From contig OX637399.1 of assembly GCA_951799425.1 (NCBI GenBank), positions 16,422,501-16,486,500 on the forward strand: DNA of 64,000 nucleotides, given 5' to 3'. A program made the translations under genes and the position numbers. The DNA is from Ilex aquifolium (Eukaryota > Streptophyta > Magnoliopsida > Aquifoliales > Aquifoliaceae). The notes under the pieces were generated by a model, which had not been told where the DNA came from, searched no databases, and saw nothing but the letters and a program-made list of their open reading frames with translations. Below are positions 37,501-49,500 of the stretch, one piece after another. The first letter of the stretch is position 1; each line of letters starts with the position of its first letter.

Positions 37501-40500
37501 TCTGTACTACACGAGAGGATGAAACATATAGAGATCAATGTTCACTTTCTTCGGGAGAAGGTTCGATGTGGTATTGTCACTCCATTGTTTGTGGGGACTA
37601 GTGATCAGATTGCGGATGTTTTCACCAAACCTGTCACTCTATCCATTCTTCAGGACTCGGTTGTCAAGCTTGGTTTAGTTGATATTTTTGCGCCTAGCTT
37701 GAGAGGGAGTGTTGGAGTTATAGCCTAGTTTATTACAGTTTTTCGTTTTACCTTTTTATCCTTATTGTATCTTTATTGTTTGACTATATATACGGGGGCT
37801 CTACACTTAGTTTGTATCCCTTTTTCATTTTCCAATACATCAAGTAGGTCTAGATAGTTTGGATTCTTCGGTCCGTCTTCCCAACCAAGCTTCACATTGT
37901 TGCTTTTTTGTTTCTGAATGCTCCGTGACTTGATGACACACAATATAACCACTCAAACAAGTTTGGTAAATAAACTACTTTGACCCAAGCATCAATCGCG
38001 ATCCAATCATGTAATAAAAGATTCACGTATCAATTAAGATTGTTGAGATCATTCACGTGTTCAAAAAGAAAAAAAATTCAATAAAGTTTGGGACACTTGT
38101 TCACTTGGTCACTTTCAGTATGGCATGCCTATGCTTACCTTGTGTGTAAAAAAAAAAACTAACCAAATCACATTTTTTTTATTTGGGTAAATAAATATCT
38201 CTAGAGATTCAAATATTCGATTCTAAGCAGGACTTCATTCCTTAATTCAATTCTCCATTCAAGGTAGGAAATAGAAGTCAAACCTGGGTAATCAGCATGG
38301 TACAATTTTTCTTAAACAAAGCGTCCCTTCAATTGTGCAAGGCCTTTTTCATTCTTTTCTTGCATTCAAATGGTAGCTTTCACACTATTGAGCTGGCAGC
38401 TCTTTCTCAAAGGTACACCCTAATAGAGGCTTCACACTAACTCATAGGTAGCTCTTTTCATGCAATTTTTTGATTGTATTTCTTTTCTTTTGTGAGAGTA
38501 GACCAATTTTATTATATTGGTCATTGAGGGGACAATATCCATTGGTCAATCTACAACAAGGCACCTTTGACTAGAGTGTTACTCCATACAATATCTACAT
38601 GTGCAAATTCATACCTCAATAGTGATGATCAGCATCTCAGCATGAAACATTGTATAATATTGTCTACAACACACTGATTATATCTAAGTGGACTTGATTA
38701 ATCTATAAAAGTCATAGTTTATTGTCATGGTTTCAATCAACTTAGAGTTTCATGCTTGCCAATTTTGAAAATATGCACAGATACCAAGTTAAAGCAAGCA
38801 AGCAAAGTCTAAAATTTTTTGCATGTTAATTAAAATTTTTACATAGATCTAGGAATAGGGCTGTCAATGGGTTGTGTCGTGCCGTGTTTTTAAATCATGT
38901 AAGTCGTGCCGTTTCAAAAGTTGCTCAACCGGTGCTCGACCCATTTGTAATCGTGTTTTGTTACATTTGTGTCATCCCGAGTGTGTGTTGTTTATAAGCC
39001 ACGTTTAGTCGTGTTTAGCTGGGTTTGTGTCAACCCATTCACTTGACTATTTAGCGGGTTCACCTTTTTAGCACCCAAACCAACTAAGTGTAAACCCGAA
39101 CCCGTAATTTTGTGTCGGTTTTGTGTCGTGTGTAGAATTGCTAGCCCTACCTAGGAAGGGAGATACTTTAGGCAAATCTAACCTAGGCTATGTCGAAGAT
39201 GACTCAACCAATAGGATTAATACCTAAATATTTCTTGAGATCCTCAGACCTAAGATCATCTAGAGGTTTTGTGATTTAACACGAGATACAATTGTCTCAA
39301 GTCCTCTTTTCTTACCTAAATTATTCTTATCTTAGATATCTAGTAGTGTTCACTAGGTAATTTCCTCTGAGATACACTTTTTGAACCCTGTTTCTCTAAT
39401 ATTGATCCAATCAATTTCTTGACATGATTGCTTGGATTTACCTTTCTTCTCCTTTTTTTTTTTTTTGTTTGGACACTCGAAAGAAGTATGTTCATACTCA
39501 AAGCAATTACAACAGTGAATGTCAAAATAAACTTTGGATTTACCTTTCTTCTTCTTCTTCTTTTTTTTGTTTGGACAATTGAAAGAAGTATGTTGGTACT
39601 CGAAGCAATTACAACAGTGAATGTCAAAATAAACAAAATTCAATGATGTTTTGTGATTTCGTTTCCATCTTCATCTTGACTAATTTTATTTTCATACCTA
39701 GGCCTTGCATGTACTTTCTTCCCAAAGAATTCTCTTAATTTTCTGACAAAGAGTCTATTTCATCAGCTGTCCCATAATCTTTGTCTTGTTTTTGCAGTAC
39801 TCGTTTCCACCATCATGTGTCGGGGAAGTTGGACGGATGGGAGCACCAAGTAGGAGAGAAATTGGTCATGGAATGCTTGCAGAGAGAGCCCTTGAGCCTA
39901 TATTACCCTCTGAAGCAGACTTTCCTTACACTATACGTGTTGAGAGTACCATCACTGAAAGCAATGGCTCATCAAGGTCAAGCAGCTTGTTTTTTTTTTT
40001 TTTGGGGGGGGGGGGATTTGGGTGGCTTTTTAATTCATTTGGTAAGTGATTTAAGTTTAGTACTTGCATATTCACATCTGGTATCTTCATGTGACAGTAT
40101 GGCATCAGTTTGTGCGGGATGCTTAGCATTGCAAGATGCTGGGGTTCCGGTAAAGTGCTCTATTGCTGGAATAGCAATGGGTATGGTTCTGGACACTAAG
40201 GAATTTGGGGGAGATGGAACCCCACTTATCCTTTCTGACATAACTGGAGCGGAAGATGCATCTGGTGATATGGATTTTAAGGTCTTATTAGCTTGAATTT
40301 TTATGACTTTTCATTGTTATGTACTCTTTTATATTTGCCTGACCATTTTGGAAGACATAAAAGTATGCATATCGAAGATGTAGTACAAAAATCTTAGTAT
40401 GCCATACTGAGTCCCAAAGGCAGAAAATTTTGATGAATGAATCAGTAATTTTAACACTGCAGGTTGCTGGAAATGGTGATGGTATAACTGCATTCCAGAT

Positions 40501-43500
40501 GGATATAAAGGTTTGGGTTAATGTGTGGGTGGTCATGCAAGCACTTTTGTTTCTTTTGATTGGTTCCAAAATAGTCCTTTGTTTTCTGGCAGACAGTTTA
40601 CTATTTCTGTTTCATGACCATGGTCAGACATTACTGGTGGCTGCACATTTTGACAGCAGCTCATTCTTTCCTGTCAGGTAGGAGGAATTACGTTACAAAT
40701 TATGAGGCAGGCTCTCCTACAAGCAAGAGATGGCCGGAAGCATATTCTTGGTAACCTGACCAGTACTCACTACCAGCTATCTATTCGATGGGTTTGCGGA
40801 CTTGGATTTGCGTAATATTTTAAAAACAGGAATGAATCCCATATCCCCTGCACCCAATCCAATTCGACCCAAAAACACATATACACACACACTAGCGCCC
40901 CGTTCCCTGGGAACGTTATTTGTGGAAAATATCAACAATTAACATCCAGATAAAATTTCAGAGTATTAATTTCCTTAATAAAGTTACATTAGATTGTGAA
41001 ATTATAGGGTTTTAGGATGAGTGAAAAGTTTGAGAGGAGATGAGAAATGAAGAAAAATATTACGTAGAGAGTAGTGTGTTAGGTTACACAACTATACCCT
41101 ATCTTTTATATAAATACCAAGTACACAAATATCCTTCGGCTGAAAATAAAGCAGAACATAGCGCTCCCCCTCAAACTAGTGCATTAGATATCCCTCATAC
41201 TTAACTTGCAAACAATGAGGTGAAACATCTAAGCACCTAGTGAAAACATTGGCCAATTGATTTTTTAATTTCACAAAGGGTATGCAAATTAAACCTTTGT
41301 TCAGTTTTTCTGTGATGAAGGGCTGGTAAATCTCAATATACTTGGTTCTATGATGTTTAACTGGATTCTGAGCAATGTTGATACCGGCGTTATGATCACA
41401 ATATAGTCTCGTAAGTCCATCATCTTGAATTATTCCCTGTCCTCGTAAGATTTGGAGCCACATAAACTCTCAAATTTCATGAACTGACTGACAACACCTA
41501 CCACAAACACCATCACTCAATCAAAATGATTAGCTTCGATAGGGGAATTTGGAAGTCTACAGCCCAAAATGCCTGTTTATTCAAGAAGGTCAAGAACATA
41601 CTTCATTTGGGAGATAAAAATGTCTTAATCTGATCTAGCAAACTCAATCCCAAGAAAGTATCTCAACGGACCCACGTCTTTTGTCTAAACTCCTTAGCCA
41701 ACGAAGCTTTAAGTTTGGCGACTTCTTGCACATCATTAAGTGTTATTAGTGCAGACTATTTATATCCAAATTTTAGCATGACTTTAAGAAACCTATCAAA
41801 CAAAGCTCTAGAAAACTATTTAAGCTCATAAAGAGAATTTTTTCACTTACATACTTTCCCTCAGTTAACTGGCCATGAAAAACCTGGTGGGATCTTCATA
41901 TACACTTCCTTCTGTAAATCTCCACAGGAAAGACATTCTTCACAATCAATTGCTGTAAACTCCAACCCAGATTAGCTGCAAAAGAGAAAAGAAGGCGTAT
42001 GGAGTTCATCTTTGTCACAGGGGCAAATGTGTCGTGATAATCATGCCATACGTCAGAGTGAATCCCATAACATATAAAAAAAAAAAAGAATCTCTTAGAA
42101 ACTAGTCTTGGTTTGTATCTCTCCACTGTCCATTAACTTGTTTGATAGCGAACACACTCCCATGTGTCAATTCTTTTTTAGAGCTTTCATTTCCTCTGCC
42201 AAAGCTTCTTTTCATTTAGGATTAGCGAGAGCTTCTCTCCAACCTTGAAGAATAGATATAGAAGAAAATGAGAAAACAAAAGCATGGAAGGATAAATATA
42301 AAGAATTATAAGAGACAAAATTAAAGATGGGGTGTTAAGTACTAGCTTGAACACCCTTTTTGACTGCAATATAAAGCTCTAGTAGCTGGATACAAGCCTC
42401 TAGCACCAAGCTTGAATACAAGCTCTAACACCCGGCCTGGATTATCAATGGCAAGAGTATTAGGTGGAAGTTTATTACCTGATAAATTAGTGGAAGATAT
42501 TTGAACGAGAGTTAAGGAATGCAACTGACTTGGTGACACATCGATAATTTGTACTTTTTGACATCAAGAATAATTCCTTAGATTACAAGTATTAGAGTAT
42601 CCAACCTAAAATCAATAAGCAATGGGTGAAGTGGACGCTCATGTATATAAACTAACCTTATTGGTCTTAATTATTCGATGCGGGATACAAATTCTCTTAA
42701 CACCCCCTCAAGTGAAGCCCGGGCTCACACGTGTGGTCTACAAATAAACAAACAATTATACATACCAGAAAATTCATATAAGAGATTTAACCAATTAATC
42801 TCCCAAGGCTTAACTCTAATACCATGTTAAAGCATCCAACCAAAAATCAATTAACAATATATATAAACCAACCTTTTGGTGATTCCAATTATTCGATATG
42901 GGATGCAAGCTCTCTTAACAAGGTGGACAACTAGTATCATTTTTTTGCTCAATAAGTTGTTGTTCCCCGTTACTAATATCCCATTGAATAGGCAATTGAA
43001 GAAGAGGTTCTTGACATACCATCTCTTTCTCAATAGTAGTATTCTCTCCCTAAAAAGATGGATGAGAAGTAGGACAACAAGGACTCTAATTTTCGAAAGA
43101 TTACATCCATGCTAACATATACGTGTTGCGATTGTGGATAATAGCATTTATACCGTTTCTGGGTAGCAAAATAACCAATGAACATACACTGCAAAGGTTT
43201 GAGGTCAATTTTCCCGTGGATGATCTAAAATCATGTACGAAACAATCAAACACGAAAACTTTATGAGGAAGGGAAGAAACCGAAGGAATAGAAAAAATCC
43301 CAGAGAATACATCAATGACTGAGTTAAACTAAAGGATACTCAAAGCTAAACAATTAAGAAGATAAGCAGCACTAAGAATTGCATCCTCCCCCCCCTCCAA
43401 AAAAAAAAAAATTAAGAACATTCATAGTAAAAAATAATGAGCGAACAACCTCTAGAAAATGACGATTTTTTTGCTATGTAACACCATTCTGTTTAGGAGT

Positions 43501-46500
43501 ACTCACACAAGTGATTTGATAATGAATATTATTCTCATTGAGATAAGAACAAATTCTTCATTAGTATACTTCGTCCCATTATCAGCCCGAATAATTGATT
43601 TTAGCATCAAACTTTTTATGGAAAGATCTAAAGCAAGAGAATGTTTCACTTTTAGTGGAGTAAGTAATTCCAAGTAAAACAAGAATGACAATCAATAAAA
43701 ATGACAAACCAATAATAACCAAATATAGAAACCACACGAGAAGGTACCTACACACTAGTATGAATAATCAATAAAAGGGGCAATGCTTCTATTATTATTT
43801 CTAGGATAAGATGAGCATTTATGTTGGGCAAATTCACAAGCATCACGGACTAAAATATTCCTATTATACTTGGGAAAGATTTTTTCTTAAACACCAAAAG
43901 AAAGATGGCCTAATACTGATGTAAGTTATGAAACACCATTTACCTGTGGAGCTTGGCTTGTAGAGTGAGAAGAGGCTTCAATATTCAAAAGGTACAGACA
44001 ACCATGCGCTCTACCATTGCCAATCAGTCTTCTTGTCTACAGTCCTTGAAAGATACAATAAGTAGGGAAGTATGTCACTGAACAATTTAAGGATTGTGTA
44101 ATAGACAGTAAATTAGTAGAGAAATTAAGAACGTGAAGGACAGATGCGAGGGACATTGATGAAGAGTAATTAATTGAACATTTTCTAGAAATAGAGGACA
44201 AAGATCCATTTTGTCACTCTTGCTTTATCCCTACCAGAACATGGAGAGTAGGAAATGAAAAGACTAGAAGATCTGGTCATGCCATTAGTTGCGGAAAATA
44301 TCAACAATTAACATCGGAGTAAAATTTTAGAGCACTAATTTTCTCAATAAAGTTACAATGGTCAATTTAATCTCCAAATACACATAAATCTCTCAATATG
44401 AGAATTACAACAGTTATCTCGATATTCATCAATTTCTAATTCCTCAAATTTCATCACCATTATAACCATCATTTTATAGAAATCTGGAATGTTAGACACA
44501 CAAGAAATAAAAGAATCATAAAAACATCTATGAGGAGATACCCACCCATACACATGTGAAGTTATAATATTTTTCATTTTGCGTTTATTTATGAGTAAGT
44601 TTAGTATATTCATTCACTAGCTAGATCCTTGCATAGCTTTGTATCCTTAACTAAATTTTGGAGAGTGACTTTGTGTGAAGTGGTTATCCATTTCAGGGCA
44701 TGACACTGATGGGTATCTTTGCATCAAGAGTCTTTTGTTTCTACAATAACATGCTTGGCTTCAGTTTTTACCATTATATTATTTGTGTTCTGGATTTTAG
44801 CCCTATTTTGTATTTCATTGTGAAATCCTACAAACTCATCTCCAGTCCATGTTCTTTAAATATCTCTCCAATTTAGACGGTATGTTTTGCTTATGGTTAT
44901 CAGTTTTTTCCCAGAAGTTGATAGGACTGTGGAATCCGATATTAAAGTGGCGATTTAGGTTTTGTTTTACATAGGAATCCTTTTGTGTACTATTTATGTA
45001 GTGCTTCTGTTATTGCAAAGGCGAAGCTCCTCATTTGTCTTCTTCTTCAGCTGAGATGTCAAAATGCTTGCCTCCTCCCTCAAAAAGTCTTTCTAAATAT
45101 GCTCCTTTGATTCATGTTATGAAGGTTGGTTTATCTTTCACATATTTATTTTATTGCTTTACTTAGCAAGTGGAGTATTCAATGTGCTCTTGACCTTGGT
45201 GTTCTGTAGGTCAAACCAGAGAAAATTAATCTTATAATAGGTTCTGGTGGGAAAAAGGTGAAGAGTATTATTGAAGAAACGGGGGTAGATGCTATTGACA
45301 CACAAGACAATGGAATAGTAAGCCAAGACGAGGACCTTATTTTTTACATCTTTCTTGGTCATTATCATTACACAGATGCAATCTTAAAATCTTGCAATCT
45401 GGCTGTTGCAGGTGAAAATAACTGCAAAAGATTTGTCAAGCCTGGAAAAGTCTAAAGCCATCATTAGTAATCTGACAATGGTTCCAACTGTTGGTGATAT
45501 ATATAGGTCACCTTTGATCTTTTCAGCTGTAGATAAATGAACATAAATGTTTATTACCAGTGTGGACCTCGTTAGTCTAGGGTACTGGGAGGCATGGACC
45601 AGATACATGCCTAATGTATGAAATTATTTGTACAAAATCATTGCCCTTAAGTTTGGAAGTATGACATTTTTGGTTATTAGTCCAACACTGTTAACTTATC
45701 ACCTTACTATGCAATGGTCCCTTATGTACATACATTATTATCAAACAGAATAATTTATTAGAATCTTTCCTTTTAAAAATATTATCGTGTTTGGAAAACA
45801 ATAACTCACTATGTTAAAGATGTGCAGTACATTTGCTCATAAGAGTAATTTTCTAGTGTCAGTCCTGTGTCCATCTGGATTTTCATTTCCTTGCTGTTAG
45901 TGGTGGTTGAACATTTTGAATTGTATAGGTAATTTGTCTATGTTGAGATGTTGGAAACTAAATTTTATGTTTAGGAGCATATTGTTTGGTGTTCTTCAGA
46001 GTTGTAATCTTTTTCTGTGTGCTGGTAGCATGGTCAATCTACTGAAGTTCTAGAAGTATGTCTGACACACTTGTGTTTTTCCAATCAGGAATTGCGAGGT
46101 TAAATCCATTGCTCCTTATGGAGTGTTTGTTGAGATAGCGCCTGGCCGAGAGGTATATATATTCAATCCCAAGTTGCACAAAGAACAAATGCTGTCAGCA
46201 TTTCCAAAAAAATCTAGTATTATTTATTTATAAATGGAATCGATTTAACTGCAAACTTCCTTTTGGAAACCTTTCTTGATTAGCTCACTTTTACATAAGA
46301 GCTGTTTATGAGAAGAGATGTTCCTAAATGGGGATTGTTAAGTACTGTTATATGAGCAGAAAACTAGATATTGAAATTTAGTGTTTATTTGTTCATTAAA
46401 TTTTTCCCTTGACACTTACTAAAAGTATCTGTAGATGTGGGAAGTATGCCAATTGGATTGTGTTGTATACTAATGCAAAACTGATTACAATTTACTCAAA

Positions 46501-49500
46501 CCCAGTTGATCCATTTATACGATGGATTTGAAAATTTCAATTTCTATTCGAATCCGTTAACTTCTGAAAAGCCGATCTGTTTATTATTCCAGATTCACCA
46601 AAAAAATGCAAATTCATCAATTTCAGAAATTAATCAACCATTACAATAAAAGTTCATTAAAAGAACAAATCTAACAATTTTGTGAAGAGAGCTTGTACCC
46701 TACATGGAAGCATTATAACTACCGAAGGCTGGTTTATTTGGTCGAGGGGCCTCTCCATCATTTGGCAATTGGTTTTGGATCGGAGGCTGTAGCCAATTTC
46801 ATCTCTTTCTCTGCTTAATTTGGCCAATTATTTTCAGAGTTGTCCTCAATTTCCCGTTACATTTGTCAAAAGACTATAAAAGGTACGAGTTAGATCTTGC
46901 TAAAGGCAAATGGGTTCAAGAGTAGACAATCAAAACATAGCTTTGTGAGCTAGAAAAAGTAGCACTCCGTTTCAGTGGTATGATTAATAGCCAACAAATG
47001 AAACATGTAATGCTTTTCAGCAATACCAAGGGACAAATGTTGGGAATAAGAAGGAAACAAATGAGAAATACATAAAATCCAGAACCATTGGAACAGTCTA
47101 TGGTTGATTTTGATGTAAAAATGGTTTTTCTTTATCCATCGGCAATGAGTGTCAATGATCACCTTTAAAGTCGCTGCAAAGGTGAATCCTTGAATCTACA
47201 GAAGCATATATCCAAGATTCTTTTTTTCTCTGGCTCTTTCAAGATTTTTTGGCTTTTGGGTCTACATTTCTTTCTCTTCATCAGTAGGAAACAGAGGGTG
47301 ACCCTGTGCTCTGAAGGTGAGAAAGATGGAGAACATAAGATGCCGGTTGTATGGAGAGGGAGAAGAGGGGACGCTAGACGAAGGATGGAAAGAGGAAGAG
47401 ATCTGAAATATGAATATGAGAAGCAAGGAGAGAAGGGTTTATAAGATTCTTTGAGGGTTGAAAATATTGGGTAGTGATCTAAATTTAAATTGATCAACAG
47501 AGCATATGAAACCTACATTTTTGTGTGTGTTTGTGGCTGTGTTCATACATATATATATATGATTTAATGGATTTGAATTCCAACTCGGAATATTAATATA
47601 AAGTACTAATCCATAACTGACTTATCTTAAATTGAATCAAAATTGTTCTTTGTGGCAGCCATACTGAATGGGTTCTTCTTTAAACCAGGAGAGGTTTTTT
47701 TTTTTTTGGGGGGGGGGGGTGGGGGTGGGAGAGAGAGAGAGAGAGTATAAATATAAATGGAAAATTGTACAAGTTATCATAAAGTTTCAATTTCATTCCA
47801 GGGACTTTGCCATATCAGTGAGCTGAGCCCAGATTGGCTGGCGAAGGCAGAAGATGTAAGCACATTAGCCCTTTGTTCTTTCAAGTGATTTGTGGAGGTT
47901 ATGGTAGATTGTTATATCCTTTAGCTACGTCCTTGCAGGCTTTCAAAATTGGAGACCGTGTTGATGTGAAGCTTATTGAGGTTAGGAAATTTCTCTCCCT
48001 GGTATTTGTTATACGACCATGAAAATTTCTCATTTTTATACATCAGAGGGTTGTTATATATCAATATTATCTTCCAAATTCACGTTTGAATGGAATGTTG
48101 ACTTACACTCACTGTGGTGATGTTCCATACTTCTTCGGTTATTTTCAAAGAATGTGTGTGTGTGGGTGGGGAGAGAAAAAAGGGGAGGGGGGCATAAACT
48201 GGACAAAATACTTTATCCTGTGTTTGTATAAAAGTGTCAATTACCCTTCTTCGCCTTGTTAATATAAGATGCTGGGAAGGATGGGGTACAATTCTAGGTT
48301 TCTGATTTGTATAAGCTTTCTGTAATTATTCCGATGCTAGAAGGATCAATATTTATGTTGTAAAAAATAGGTATTGACCCTCAGATGTAATGTTAACATA
48401 AATTGCACTTGAAACTTGAGATTCCCTTTATCCCTCTGTCCGAATGTGGATGTTGACTTTCAACCCACTGGACCTATTATTCTTGCTATGCTATTATGTT
48501 ATTATCCAATTACTCTTGAGCTTTATGATATTCAATGGTATGTTCTTTGGTACATATATTATTTAGTGGTATATAATTCGTTTTAACCCAAAACTCTCCA
48601 GCGAGTTTTTGAATAGAATAATAGACTTAAAAGTTTCTTTTGAAAGTCTAACTTAACTTTACATTTACAAATCCAAATGTTTAATGTATCTTGATAGATT
48701 ATGACAAGAAATGTGAGCAGTTTTATCTTCAAATTTCATGTTGATATTTGGAATGTTTTGAAGTAAGTGCCATGGAATGGTCAAAAAAATGCTTTTGGCC
48801 CTCTTTAGGGGTCTAGTAATCAAACAGAGCCATGTACATCAGTGCCAATTAGGGATGCACATAGGTAGGCCTGTTTGGTATTTTACCAATCCCAGAACAG
48901 AACCAACCTAGGTTGGTTACAAAATTTTTGAACCGGTACCAAGCTGATCATGCATTATAGCAAAACCGAGTGGACCTGATTAGATTGGGTTGCTAACTTG
49001 CTTTGGGTTGGTTTTTGGTTAACTGAGAACAAACAAAACTTCGTAATACAAGTGTGCATCAATAAGCACAAAGATCAAACAGCACGGGTATTCACTCTCG
49101 TTGTTCGCTTTCTCACCAGGCCCATCAAGAACTCTGTGCTTGATCCGTTCTTTGCTCACCACCAGTCCTGAACCTAACAAGTATATATAGTGAGAGGAAC
49201 ACAAATCAAACTCTAAAGAACATAGAAACAGAGTAGTCGTAAGCATACCATTTTAGAAGTGGAAAACCCACCTTTGATTGAATGTTGGGAGAACTCTTCA
49301 TTTAGAAGATTGAATAAACCTAAACTGTGGATTATCTTGTTGCACAAGGAGGGGCTAACTTGTGGCTGATTGGTGCTTAAGAGTGAAGTGACTGGAACTC
49401 AGTTTTAAATGATTGGTAGAAATATAGAAAGGAGCATCAGGCTGTTCACTTAGGTTAAGTTTTATCATGCCTTTTAATGGAGTGAAATCTTGATGGTATG

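Larger units (their letters stand above)
33217..37845 (+). mobile_element. Young Ty1/copia retrotransposon with perfect TSD AGGTC
   Basis: Short LTRs: 33217-33363 and 37710-37845, starting TGTTGG. They are nearly identical apart from an 11-base unit (TTCATTTTACC) present only on the left and a few substitutions. AGGTC flanks the element at 33212-33216 and 37846-37850. TGGTATCAGAGCC starts at 33364, directly after the left LTR. CTTGAGAGGGAG precedes the right LTR. This is the best preserved element in the window, but it lacks the capsid part of gag and pol is broken at about five places. Confidence 0.93.
40921..44351 (-). mobile_element. Minus-strand Ty1/copia element in PNP1 intron I-J
   Basis: On the minus strand the 3' LTR runs from about 41160 down to 40921 and ends ATATTTTCCACA. 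It is preceded by the polypurine tract TTTGAGGGGGAG (41163-41175). A partial 5' LTR, 44351 to 44290, ends ATATTTTCCGCA and diverges beyond. The primer site, leader, gag and start of protease are missing: the LTR end runs straight into protease sequence. Pol pieces follow down to RNase H. A TRIM at 42590-42920 is inserted in the pol region. Confidence 0.78.

Noticed and set aside
47165-47497. 110-codon minus-strand open frame in intron M-N
   Set aside because: Pro/Ser/Leu bias from purine-rich intron sequence, and an open frame on the other strand too; no homology recognised.
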